Virus record (IMG/VR): IMGVR_UViG_3300047319_000670
Span: 1-37,131 of that record
Origin: a virus
DNA length: 37,131 nt
Direction: 5' to 3' (one strand)
Shown here: positions 1-7,432 of the stretch, in pieces
Position numbering within the stretch: position 1 is the first letter of the stretch
Layout of the letters: every line of letters starts with the position of its first letter
Notes under the pieces: model-generated
The model's database searches: none
Told to the model about the DNA's origin: nothing
Seen by the model: the letters and a program-made list of their open reading frames with translations, nothing else
Made by a program: the position numbers and the translations under genes

Positions 1-127
1 GCGCCTCCTACATCGAGGACCAGGACGAGCCAGAGGACCAGAAGAACGTTCCGGTCATGGAGAACGCGCTCGCGATCCTCGCAAGCCTTGTGCCCGTCGA
101 GGTGGCGGACACGGAACCCCCCGAACC
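1..127. repeat. Terminal direct repeat, left copy
   Basis: Bases 1-127 are identical to bases 37005-37131. The copies lie exactly at the two ends of the window, and the open reading frame that runs off the right end continues in the same frame here. This is the usual sign of a circular or circularly permuted genome assembled with a k-mer overlap. A real 127-bp virion terminal repeat is less likely because it falls inside a structural gene. The unique genome length is then 37,004 bp. Confidence 0.95.
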
Positions 128-1805
128 AGACGACGAGGAGGCTTCGAGCTCCACCGGCACGGACGTGCAGGAGCGCGAAACCGAAACGCCCGTCGGGACG
201 ATTGAACTCTCTGCGCCGCCACACCCGGAACTGCCGCGCCGTGGCACCCAGAGCGAACCCACAAACAATGGAAGGAAAGCTATGAGTGAGAGCATCGAGC
301 AGATGCGGGCGCGGCAGGACGAGATCCGCCGGGAGCTCGAGGAGATCGCCGCTGACTTCACCGGCCACGTCCTCGACGCGAGCGCGGGCGCCCGCTGGGA
401 CGACCTGACCGGAGAGGTCGACGACCTCTCCACCAGGATCGCAGAGACGGAGAAGCGCGAGCAGTACCTCCGCGACCGGTTCGACAAGGACAGCGTCGAC
501 ACGCCGGACATCGCCCCGGAGCGCCGCGGCGAAGGCACCGGCGTCTACGTCTCCAAGCGGCAGGCCCGCGACAAGACCCCGGAGAACGTGTTCGACATGG
601 GGGCCTACCACGGCCAGGCCCGCGACCAGGGCCAGCTCCTCGACCTGTACCGCGACGGCGCACGGCGGGCGCTCGAGACGTTCCACTACCCGCACCCAGA
701 CGGCGACGAGGCGAAGATCAACGGCCACATCGAAGGGCTCCTCAACACGGTTGACAGCCCGACGAAGGAGTTCGCGCGCCGCGTCCTCACCTGCGGCTCG
801 GAGACGTACCGGCGGGCGTTCTGGAAGACGATGACGAACCAGTCGCTCACCAACGACGAGCAGCGGGCGTTCTCGCAGGCGCAGATGGAAACCCGCACCG
901 AGGCGATCGGACTATCAACCGGCGGCGGTATCGCCCCGATCCCGATCCAGGTCGACCCGACCGTCATCCTGACCTCGAACGGCGTCCAGAACCCGATCCG
1001 CCAACTCGCGAGCGTCGAGACGACCACGTCGTACATCTGGCAGGGCGTCACGTCGGGCGGCGTGGTGGCGCAGTACCAGGCCGAGGCTGTGACGATGCTG
1101 AACAACGCCGGCACGATGATCGCGCCGACGATCCAGCCCGAGCGGGTCACGTCGTTCATCCCGTTCTCATGGGAAGTCGGCCCGGACTGGGGCTCCTTGG
1201 AGTCCGCCCTGGCGATCCAGGTGCAGGACGCGAAGGACCAGCTCGAAGCAACGAAGTTCGCTCTGGGTGCGGGGCACGGCTCGAACGAGCCGCGCGGCAT
1301 CCTGATCGGCGCCGGCACCGTCATCGCGACGTCGAGCGGAACCACCGGCACAGGGTTCGCCCTCACCGACGTTTATTTGGTCGAGAACGCGCTCCCGCCC
1401 CGGTACCTGCCGAACGCGAAGTGGGTTGCGTCGGTCGGGGTGTTCCAGAAGATCCGCGGGTTCGGGTCTTCGCTGGGGCCGCAGGCGTGGGCTGACAGCC
1501 TGATCGTCGGCAACCCGCCGACGCTGCTCGGCTACCCCGCGTACAAGTGCTCAACGATCGGCACCAGCATCTCCGCCGGCTACGTGGCGGGGGCGATCTG
1601 GGGTGTGTTCGGTGACTGGTCGCGGTACAAGATCATCGACCGGCTCGGCATGTCGATCCGGGTCATCCCCGACCTGTTCGGCGGCACCGCCGGCATCCAC
1701 TTCCCCACCGGCCAGTCCGGCCTGGTCGCGTACTGGCGCAACAGCGCCGACGTGCTCGACTCGAACGGGTTCCGCGTCGGGACGATCTCGAAGGGCGTCA
1801 ACTAG
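3..1805 (+). CDS. HK97-type major capsid protein, C-terminal part of a protease-capsid fusion ORF
   Basis: This is the 3' part of an ORF that starts at 36338 and crosses the contig junction in frame, giving one 823-residue protein (protease about 1-190, acidic Pro/Glu-rich linker about 190-316, capsid from about 317). The capsid part starts with a charged coiled-coil delta-like scaffold segment (MSESIEQMRARQDEIRREL), then a typical HK97 gp5 fold: N-arm near GLSTGGGIAPIP, E-loop and P-domain region, and the C-terminal pattern GQSGLVAYWRNSADVLD common in phage_capsid proteins. An internal ATG at 282 with a good Shine-Dalgarno sequence could make a separate 507-residue capsid protein, close to the usual size with a delta domain. 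Seen: the unbroken frame. Known: in HK97 relatives protease and capsid are usually separate neighbouring genes. Inferred: both fused and free capsid protein may be made. Confidence 0.96.
   Translation, partial: ASYIEDQDEPEDQKNVPVMENALAILASLVPVEVADTEPPEPDDEEASSSTGTDVQERETETPVGTIELSAPPHPELPRRGTQSEPTNNGRKAMSESIEQMRARQDEIRRELEEIAADFTGHVLDASAGARWDDLTGEVDDLSTRIAETEKREQYLRDRFDKDSVDTPDIAPERRGEGTGVYVSKRQARDKTPENVFDMGAYHGQARDQGQLLDLYRDGARRALETFHYPHPDGDEAKINGHIEGLLNTVDSPTKEFARRVLTCGSETYRRAFWKTMTNQSLTNDEQRAFSQAQMETRTEAIGLSTGGGIAPIPIQVDPTVILTSNGVQNPIRQLASVETTTSYIWQGVTSGGVVAQYQAEAVTMLNNAGTMIAPTIQPERVTSFIPFSWEVGPDWGSLESALAIQVQDAKDQLEATKFALGAGHGSNEPRGILIGAGTVIATSSGTTGTGFALTDVYLVENALPPRYLPNAKWVASVGVFQKIRGFGSSLGPQAWADSLIVGNPPTLLGYPAYKCSTIGTSISAGYVAGAIWGVFGDWSRYKIIDRLGMSIRVIPDLFGGTAGIHFPTGQSGLVAYWRNSADVLDSNGFRVGTISKGVN
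270..284 (+). promoter_or_regulatory. Internal Shine-Dalgarno and ATG for free capsid protein
   Basis: GGAAGG at 270-275 sits six bases before ATG 282-284, in frame with the surrounding fusion ORF, and the ATG opens directly onto the coiled-coil scaffold segment of the capsid protein. That is where a separate capsid gene would be expected to start. It may allow many capsid subunits per fused protease, which a phage capsid needs (hundreds of subunits, few proteases). Confidence 0.65.
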
Positions 1806-1817
1806 AAACGAACTCAG

Positions 1818-1862
1818 GTTGACTGGCGCCGGGTGGTTCCTGCCTCCCCGGCGCCAGTCAAC
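1818..1862 (+). terminator. Strong 16-bp hairpin after the capsid gene
   Basis: Bases 1818-1833 pair perfectly with 1847-1862 (16 bp, GC-rich, 13-nt loop), 12 bases after the capsid stop codon. No T-tract follows, so it may act as a partial or factor-dependent terminator, or as a 3' mRNA stabiliser or processing site that keeps capsid message in excess over downstream genes. Confidence 0.6.
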
Positions 1863-1886
1863 ACTTCAGCAAGGGAGGCGGGAGAA

Positions 1887-2078
1887 GTGTTCATAGCAAC
1901 AAGGTCGTTCACGGCCAACCTCACCAGGGGCGAAGTCCACGTCCAGGAGGGCGTCACGTTGGTCGACGACAGTGACGAGCTCCGCGTCCGCTACCCCGAA
2001 TGCTTCACCAAGGCACGAGCGGAGCGGCCGGAGGTGGAGTCCGCGACGGCGGCGCCGGGGGAGAAGCGCGCCCGATGA
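1887..2078 (+). CDS. Small protein downstream of capsid gene, unknown
   Basis: A 63-residue protein with a GTG start at 1887 chosen because a strong purine-rich Shine-Dalgarno stretch (GGGAGGCGGGAG) lies just before it; the in-frame ATG at 1833 would fall inside the hairpin and lacks one. Short proteins with a beta-rich N-terminal half and a charged tail (here KARAERPEVE) commonly follow the capsid gene in actinophages, without a known function. Its TGA overlaps the ATG of the next gene (ATGA), so the two are likely translationally coupled. Confidence 0.7.
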   Translation: MFIATRSFTANLTRGEVHVQEGVTLVDDSDELRVRYPECFTKARAERPEVESATAAPGEKRAR

Positions 2079-3259
2079 AGATCATGTGGAGCTCGAACGC
2101 CCCCTGGTCGACGTCAGGGTACGGGCAGCAGACCGCGATGTTCGTTCCGCGCCTTCAAGCGTTGGGCCACGAGGTCGCGATCTCCTGTTTCTTCGGTTTG
2201 GAGGGCGGCTGTATCGAGTGGAACGGCATCCGCTGCTACCCAACCGACGCATCACGGTTCGGCAACCACCGTTTGGGCGAGTACGTCCAGCACCACGCCG
2301 AAGGCGACCGAGACAACTGCTTGGTCATCACATTGCAGGACGTGTGGTGTTTGTTGGCCGGCGTGCAGAACTTCAAGGACATCCGGTTCGCGTCATGGTG
2401 CCCGGTCGACCACGACCCCATCCCACCCATGGTGCTGGACTTTCTGCGGGCGGTGGACGCGAAGACGATCGCGATGACGAGGTTCGGACAGAAACGGTTC
2501 GAGGAGGAGGGCATCGAAGCGATGTACGTCCCCCATGGTGTGCCGACCGACGTGTTCCTTCCGCAGCCCGAGATGCGTTCGCAGTACCGGCAGGGGCTGG
2601 GGATCCCGGATGACGCTTTCGTGGTTGGGATGGTCGCGATGAACCAAGGCTTGCCGCCCCGGAAGTGCTTCCCGCAGGTGTTTCAGGCGTTCAAAACATT
2701 CCACGACGCACACCCCGAGGCCGTCCTCTATCTGCATTCGGAGGTGATGGGGATCAATAACGGCGTCAACCTGCCCGAGCTCGCACGCCAGGTAGGTGTC
2801 CCCGATAACGCGCTCAGGACAAGCGACCAGCTGAGCCTGCATTTGGGGATTCCGCAGGCGATGATGAACGGCGTCTACAACACCTTCGACGTCCTCGCGT
2901 TGCCGTCGATGGGCGAAGGGTTCGGCATCCCGCTCATCGAAGCGCAAGCAACGGGATGCCCGGTCATCACGACGGACTGGACATCAATGACGGAGCTCTG
3001 CGGCGCCGGCTGGCTAGTTGACGGCGAGAAGTGGTATGACGCCACCCAACGCTCCTTTTACAAGAACCCGACCGTTGGAGGCATTTACGCGGCGCTTGAG
3101 TCGGCCTATGACGGCGCGAGGGACTGGGAGTTACGCGAGAAGGCCCGCGAGTTCGCGCTGGGCTACGACGTCGACACGGTCATGGACGAGCATTGGGTTC
3201 CCGTGATGGACGAGTTGGAGAAGGTGGAGCGGGTTCCGCCGCTGCGGTTGGCCGCGTGA
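2075..3259 (+). CDS. GT-B glycosyltransferase, family 4-like
   Basis: A 394-residue retaining-type group 1 glycosyltransferase. It starts MKIMWSSNAPWSTSGYGQQ, the N-terminal Rossmann strand with the glycine-rich acceptor loop usual for GT4, and carries the donor-site EX7E motif as E281-x7-E289 in GEGFGIPLIEAQATGCPVIT. It should move a sugar from a nucleotide-sugar donor to a glycan or protein acceptor in the cytoplasm. The ATG at 2075 overlaps the upstream stop; the longer in-frame start at 2000 would overlap that gene. Two further glycosyltransferase-like genes follow with 4-base overlaps, so the three act as one unit. Their position between capsid and connector genes suggests virion glycosylation, which is known for some mycobacteriophages; the acceptor here is not known. 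Confidence 0.9.
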   Translation: MKIMWSSNAPWSTSGYGQQTAMFVPRLQALGHEVAISCFFGLEGGCIEWNGIRCYPTDASRFGNHRLGEYVQHHAEGDRDNCLVITLQDVWCLLAGVQNFKDIRFASWCPVDHDPIPPMVLDFLRAVDAKTIAMTRFGQKRFEEEGIEAMYVPHGVPTDVFLPQPEMRSQYRQGLGIPDDAFVVGMVAMNQGLPPRKCFPQVFQAFKTFHDAHPEAVLYLHSEVMGINNGVNLPELARQVGVPDNALRTSDQLSLHLGIPQAMMNGVYNTFDVLALPSMGEGFGIPLIEAQATGCPVITTDWTSMTELCGAGWLVDGEKWYDATQRSFYKNPTVGGIYAALESAYDGARDWELREKAREFALGYDVDTVMDEHWVPVMDELEKVERVPPLRLAA

Positions 3260-3900
3260 CGCTCGCGATCGTCACCGCGTGGCTCAACCACCCCGAGCTC
3301 GAACCGGAGTACTTCGCAGCCATCGAAGCAGGCAAGCCAGATCAGTTGGTGATCGTGGACGACTTTTCCGACGAGCCGTTGGCGTTCGCGGCGTTGCGGA
3401 TGGACGCCAGGACGGGGTTCTGCGGCGCCAACAACGCCGGACTCGCCTTGGTCGAAACGGATCATGTGCTCTTCCTGAACAACGACATCTCCGCTCTGCG
3501 GGCAACGTGGCTGGACGAGATCCGCGCCCAGATCGAAGAAGGATGCGTCCTCGGCCCGCTACGCAAAGACCCCCACGGCAACGTCGACGACATCCCGTAC
3601 CCGTACGTCGACGGCTGGTGCATGGGAATGGTCACCCAGGAGGCGCGGGACATGGGCGGCTGGGACGTCAGCTACGACGAGGCAGGCCCATCCTACTTCT
3701 CCGACAACGCCTTCAGCTTCCACGCCCGCACCCACGGCATGACACTCAAAAACCTCCGGCCGGGCCTGATGCACAAGGGCGGGCAGACGGGCGGTGCAGG
3801 GCCGGCGTTCGAGCAGGCACTGGCGATCAACGGGCCGCGGTTCCAGCTGCAGGTTCGTGGGGATCAGGCTCATCAGGACGCTTTGATCTCACGCGGATGA
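3256..3900 (+). CDS. GT-A glycosyltransferase, family 2-like
   Basis: A 214-residue family 2-like glycosyltransferase. Visible motifs are the nucleotide-binding strand LVIVDDFSDE (D35-D36), the conserved GFCGANNAGLA loop (residues 54-64) and the DxD-equivalent LFLNND (D77) that would bind metal and nucleotide sugar; WCMGMVTQEA to WDVSYDE matches the acceptor/base region of rhamnosyl-transferase-like enzymes. It is short, without membrane segments. The GTG start at 3256 overlaps the previous stop (GTGA), and its own stop overlaps the ATG of the next gene, so all three are coupled. It probably extends the glycan begun by a neighbour; donor and acceptor cannot be read from sequence. Confidence 0.9.
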   Translation: MTLAIVTAWLNHPELEPEYFAAIEAGKPDQLVIVDDFSDEPLAFAALRMDARTGFCGANNAGLALVETDHVLFLNNDISALRATWLDEIRAQIEEGCVLGPLRKDPHGNVDDIPYPYVDGWCMGMVTQEARDMGGWDVSYDEAGPSYFSDNAFSFHARTHGMTLKNLRPGLMHKGGQTGGAGPAFEQALAINGPRFQLQVRGDQAHQDALISRG

Positions 3901-4898
3901 GGTTCGCGATCTTCGACCCCGAAGGGAAAGGCGCCTACCTCCGCCAACGTCTCATCAGCGACGGCCACACCCCGGTAGAGCGCATCGACGAAACCGACCT
4001 GCTGCTCGTCGATTGCGACTGGGCGTGGGCGCATCCGCGGCCCGCGATGATCCAGGCAGCCAAGGACGCTGGGGCAACCGTGGTGCTGTACCCGCACGCT
4101 GGGTTGCCGACGTGTTTCGTGTATGACGGTTTGACGGAGCCCGACCCGAACGTGTCGCTGCGTTTGGAGCACGGCCCCGGGCATCTCGAGCTCGGCGGCG
4201 GCGGGCTGGATCAAGAGGCCGTGGGATGGCTGTTCAGCCCCACCGCCCCATTCCAGGCTGTTGAGAGCCCGGTGAGGGTGCTGTTCGCGCCGATGCATCC
4301 GAACATCGAGGCGCTGAACGCGGGCACGAACGGCCACGACCCCGCACCATCGTTGAACCAGGAGCTTTACCGGCAGCTGCTGGGCCTCGGCCTCGAGTTG
4401 ACGGTTAGCCTTGTCGCGTCGCCGCACCGAAACGGCGTCTGGCCGCACCCAAAGGCGACGTTAGTCGCGAACGACCGCATGCAGTTCCAGCACAGCTACC
4501 AGCTCATCCAGCAAGCCGACGTCGTCGTCGCGCACGGCACCATCGCGGCTGCCGCGGTGGCCTGCGGGAAGCCAACCGTCATGTTCGGGGAGCAGGACAT
4601 GGGCGATTACATCGACGGTAGCTACCAGTACGCCGTCCATGCTTCGGAGTGCCGCGGGTCTGTGCGGTTCCCGCTGATGTGGGACAGCGGGAACCGCACA
4701 GACCTTCACTCACTGATCGCGCAAGCTTGCGTGGGAAGCGACGAGGTTGAGGCGTGGCGCGCCAAATGGGTGGGATCCGACGGCACCAAGGCCGCTTTGG
4801 GGGCGTTGAAACGTCTAGTGGGGGATGTATCGTTCCCGGTGAAGACGCGGGACGTGACGATCGAGGGTGCGACCGCGACCGTGAAAATAACCACATAG
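3897..4898 (+). CDS. GT-B-fold glycosyltransferase-like protein
   Basis: A 333-residue protein starting at ATG 3897 inside the previous stop; earlier in-frame starts lie within the GT2 gene. The N-terminal half is a Rossmann-like domain (MRFAIFDPEG, TDLLLVDCDW, GATVVLYPHAG); the C-terminal half carries VVVAHGTIAAAAVACGKPTVMFGE, the donor-domain pattern of GT-B transferases and CDP-glycerol or polysialyl-type transferases. It could be the enzyme that uses the CMP-sugar implied by the gene set at 25-31 kb, but no specific CMP-sugar transferase motif is clear. It was compared by eye with PseG hydrolases, also GT-B, and the PseG N-terminal histidine and GGxD motifs are absent. The final 17 residues (from DVTIEGATATV) form a separate beta hairpin. 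Confidence 0.72.
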   Translation: MRFAIFDPEGKGAYLRQRLISDGHTPVERIDETDLLLVDCDWAWAHPRPAMIQAAKDAGATVVLYPHAGLPTCFVYDGLTEPDPNVSLRLEHGPGHLELGGGGLDQEAVGWLFSPTAPFQAVESPVRVLFAPMHPNIEALNAGTNGHDPAPSLNQELYRQLLGLGLELTVSLVASPHRNGVWPHPKATLVANDRMQFQHSYQLIQQADVVVAHGTIAAAAVACGKPTVMFGEQDMGDYIDGSYQYAVHASECRGSVRFPLMWDSGNRTDLHSLIAQACVGSDEVEAWRAKWVGSDGTKAALGALKRLVGDVSFPVKTRDVTIEGATATVKITT

Positions 4899-4908
4899 GA
4901 GGATCGGG

Positions 4909-5343
4909 ATGCCGGTCACCGCAGGGTTCTACGGGTTGGGGATGAAAGCGATCGCCTGCGGGACTGTCGACCTGCAGGGAGACACGTTCGGCGCGATGCT
5001 CACCGTCGGCTACACCGCGAACACGGACACCGACCGTTGGCGCTCCGACGTCACTACCGAAACGATCGGCACCAGCGGCTACACCGTTGGTGGCGCCACA
5101 CTCACGGGGAACACCGTGACGTATGACGCAGCGTCGAACGAGACGCGGTGGACGTTCACGAACCCGTCCTGGACGCAGGCATCATTCAGCGCTAACCAGC
5201 TGGTGGTGTACAAGCGCAACGGCGGCACCTCGTCGGCGGACGAACTCGTGATGTGGGTCGACTTCGGCGGCGCGAACACAGTGACGCTCGGAACTTTCAC
5301 GTATCAGGTGCCGGCGACGGGCGCGGGCGCGATCACGGTCTAG
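4909..5343 (+). CDS. Beta-rich virion structural protein, putative decoration
   Basis: A 144-residue protein with an AGGAGG Shine-Dalgarno sequence 6 bases before ATG. It follows a pattern common in phage structural clusters: LTVGYTANTDTDRWRSDV, then SGYTVGGATLTG, then a beta strand run ending in LVMWVDFGGANTVTLGTFTYQVP. Members are thought to be small beta-sandwich virion proteins; exact function is unknown. The protein at 15403 has the same general plan. Position among capsid-proximal genes suggests head decoration, but this is inference. Confidence 0.8.
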   Translation: MPVTAGFYGLGMKAIACGTVDLQGDTFGAMLTVGYTANTDTDRWRSDVTTETIGTSGYTVGGATLTGNTVTYDAASNETRWTFTNPSWTQASFSANQLVVYKRNGGTSSADELVMWVDFGGANTVTLGTFTYQVPATGAGAITV

Positions 5344-5405
5344 CCTTGTCTGGATCGTTGTCTGCATGATCGCGTACACCCGCACCTAACACGAGAGGAC
5401 ACCGC

Positions 5406-5714
5406 ATGGCCGATCTGGCAACCATCACCCTTGTCTCCGAGACGATCGACGACGCCACGTTCACCGTCGAGTATGTCGGGAAGCCCGCGCACGGCCATCA
5501 GTCCGACCCGCGCTATTCGCTCTGGCTGAGCTTCGAAAGCGACGACGCGGACGGCACCCGCAACGGACTCGCTGAGGTTCCCGTGAACCAGTGGGTCAAC
5601 AACACCTCTGTCGTCACTGTCGCCAAGCCTGGCGGAGGTCCTACCTTCCAGGCGTTTGTGTGGCAGTTCCCCGACCCGTCAACGCCAGTCTCGAACACCT
5701 CGTCGTTCAGTTAG
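5406..5714 (+). CDS. Small beta-rich structural protein, unknown
   Basis: A 102-residue protein with AGAGGA before its ATG. It alternates beta strands with polar turns and has no Cys, signal peptide or membrane segment. No family is recognised. It ends one base before the GTG of the next gene and sits between two probable virion proteins, so it is likely a small capsid or decoration component. The 62 bases before it hold only its ribosome site. Confidence 0.7.
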   Translation: MADLATITLVSETIDDATFTVEYVGKPAHGHQSDPRYSLWLSFESDDADGTRNGLAEVPVNQWVNNTSVVTVAKPGGGPTFQAFVWQFPDPSTPVSNTSSFS

Positions 5715-6959
5715 GTGGCGCGCCTGCAACAAGCTGGCGCAGAAATCGACGCCGGATTAGGTGGGTCAGGGGGACAGACTCAGAACGCTGGTCCTGATGG
5801 AACAGCGGGCGGTTCGGTATCTCAGGACACCTCTGTGTTTCGAAGCGGAGCCGCATCCTGGAAATGCGACTCGACCGTCTCGAATAACGCGGCCAGCGTT
5901 ACAGCACCTACACCGACATTTACGGACGGAAGAAGCTATTGGGCGAGAATTTACCTCAACGCCTCCGCCGCCCCGACGGCAGCCGCAGCCGTACTGCTTC
6001 TCGGAGGGTCCTCCGTAACGCAGATCGTTGCCCGTCTACGTACTGACGGTGCACTCGAACTTCTCGTCAACAACGTCGTTCAAGGCTCCCCCTCGGCCAC
6101 AATAAACGACGGGACATGGCACCGAGTAGAACTAAAGGGAGTCGCCACCGCAACGACAACCTGGACCGCCGCCGAGCTTCTACTCGATGGAACGTCCGTC
6201 GCGACATGGTCGGGAAGCGTTGCGCGAACCAACGGTGCCGGGTTTGGATGGCTCAGCTCTCCTGGTGCAAGCAAGGTTATCAACGCCGACGACTATGCAC
6301 TCAATGACTCCACAGGATCGGTAAACAACGGCTACCCCGGCAGCGGCAAGGTCGTGCTTCTGCTTCCGACCGTGGACAGCGCGAGAGGGAACAACTGGAC
6401 GAACGACGCCGCGGGCACCAGCAACCTCTTTCAGGCTGTAGACAACACGCCGCCCGCAGGGATAGCCGACACCACCAGCAGCACCGGGCTCCACCAGATA
6501 CGAAACGCCGCGAACACCGCCAACTCCAGCTACGACGCCACCATGACCACCTACACCGCCGCCGGGGTCGCGGCAGCGGACACGCTCAACTGCGTCATCC
6601 CGTGGACCGTTACCGCCGCACCCGTAAGCACCAGCGCGAAGCAAGGAACAGTTGGTGTCGCATCGAACCCGGCGATCACGAACATCGCCCTCAGCGCTAC
6701 CGGCACATCCGGTGCCTTCTGGGCGGGGTTCGGCGCGGCGAACTACGGCGGAGGCTGGAAGTTCTCGCCTGGCACTATCACCGAAACCCCGGCCGTTACC
6801 CTAGGAACAGCCCCGGTCATGCGGATCACGCAGGTCACCGCAAGCACCCGGATAGCGATGGTGTGCTTCATGGGCATCTATGTCGACTACACGCCCGCGG
6901 CGGTCGTGGCGACGGTAGCCGCACCTATAGTCAATATGGCGACATACACCCCGGCGTAG
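5715..6959 (+). CDS. LamG-like (jelly-roll) virion protein
   Basis: A 414-residue protein with GTG start directly after the previous stop. The first half has the concanavalin/LamG pattern: SGAASWKCDS, RSYWARIYLN, LRTDGALELLVNNVVQ, DGTWHRVELKG, and AELLLDGTSVATWSG, followed by an ADDYALND strand. The second half is Ser/Thr/Asn/Ala-rich beta sheet ending in MGIYVDYTP. Such domains bind carbohydrates or act as decoration or receptor-binding modules on virions. By eye the gene is less GC-rich than its neighbours, suggesting recent acquisition. High Ser/Thr content makes it a possible acceptor for the nearby glycosyltransferases (inference). Confidence 0.82.
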   Translation: MARLQQAGAEIDAGLGGSGGQTQNAGPDGTAGGSVSQDTSVFRSGAASWKCDSTVSNNAASVTAPTPTFTDGRSYWARIYLNASAAPTAAAAVLLLGGSSVTQIVARLRTDGALELLVNNVVQGSPSATINDGTWHRVELKGVATATTTWTAAELLLDGTSVATWSGSVARTNGAGFGWLSSPGASKVINADDYALNDSTGSVNNGYPGSGKVVLLLPTVDSARGNNWTNDAAGTSNLFQAVDNTPPAGIADTTSSTGLHQIRNAANTANSSYDATMTTYTAAGVAAADTLNCVIPWTVTAAPVSTSAKQGTVGVASNPAITNIALSATGTSGAFWAGFGAANYGGGWKFSPGTITETPAVTLGTAPVMRITQVTASTRIAMVCFMGIYVDYTPAAVVATVAAPIVNMATYTPA

Positions 6960-6969
6960 GAGGGAACGG

Positions 6970-7419
6970 ATGGCGAGGTTCTCTGCAGGCGTAAGAGCTA
7001 CAGCATCGGCAGGAAGCCTAATCCCGATCATCTCCGTGTTCCCCGGCGGCGTCGTTGGCGGATCACTCCGGGAAATCGGCGTTTTTAACACGTCAGGCAC
7101 AGCATTCGAGATCAGACTCGCCAGGATCACCGTCGGCCCGGGCACATTGGGCGCCGCGTTGGCGGAGGCGTGCGTCACGAACCCGGGCGCCGTGGCGGCC
7201 TGCCAGGCGTTCACCACCAGCACCGGAGGCACACCAACGTTCGTGGATCTCGGCTACCGGACTGTGATTGGCCCGCAGGCCGGCGCCGGGGTGATCTGGA
7301 CGTTCGGTGACGTGGGGATGATCCTTCCGCCTACGGTGGGTACATTGAACGGGGTGTGCGTCATTCCGGAAACGGGTGCTTCTCAGATCGCCCAGACTTA
7401 CGCTGTCTGGGACGAGTAG
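6970..7419 (+). CDS. Putative virion protein, unknown
   Basis: A 149-residue protein with AGGAGG just before ATG. It is rich in beta strands and small residues (MARFSAGVRATASAGS, GGVVGGSLREIGVFNTSGTAFEIRLARIT) and ends in IAQTYAVWDE. The pattern of an N-terminal arm followed by a jelly-roll resembles small phage capsid-associated proteins, but no family can be named with confidence. Coupled position between the LamG-like gene and the repeat protein supports a virion role. Confidence 0.72.
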   Translation: MARFSAGVRATASAGSLIPIISVFPGGVVGGSLREIGVFNTSGTAFEIRLARITVGPGTLGAALAEACVTNPGAVAACQAFTTSTGGTPTFVDLGYRTVIGPQAGAGVIWTFGDVGMILPPTVGTLNGVCVIPETGASQIAQTYAVWDE

Positions 7420-7432
7420 GGGTTAGGGGCCG

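Noticed and set aside
3897-4898. Possible PseG hydrolase
   Set aside because: GT-B-like C-terminal pattern is present but the PseG N-terminal catalytic His region and GGxD-type motif are not visible.
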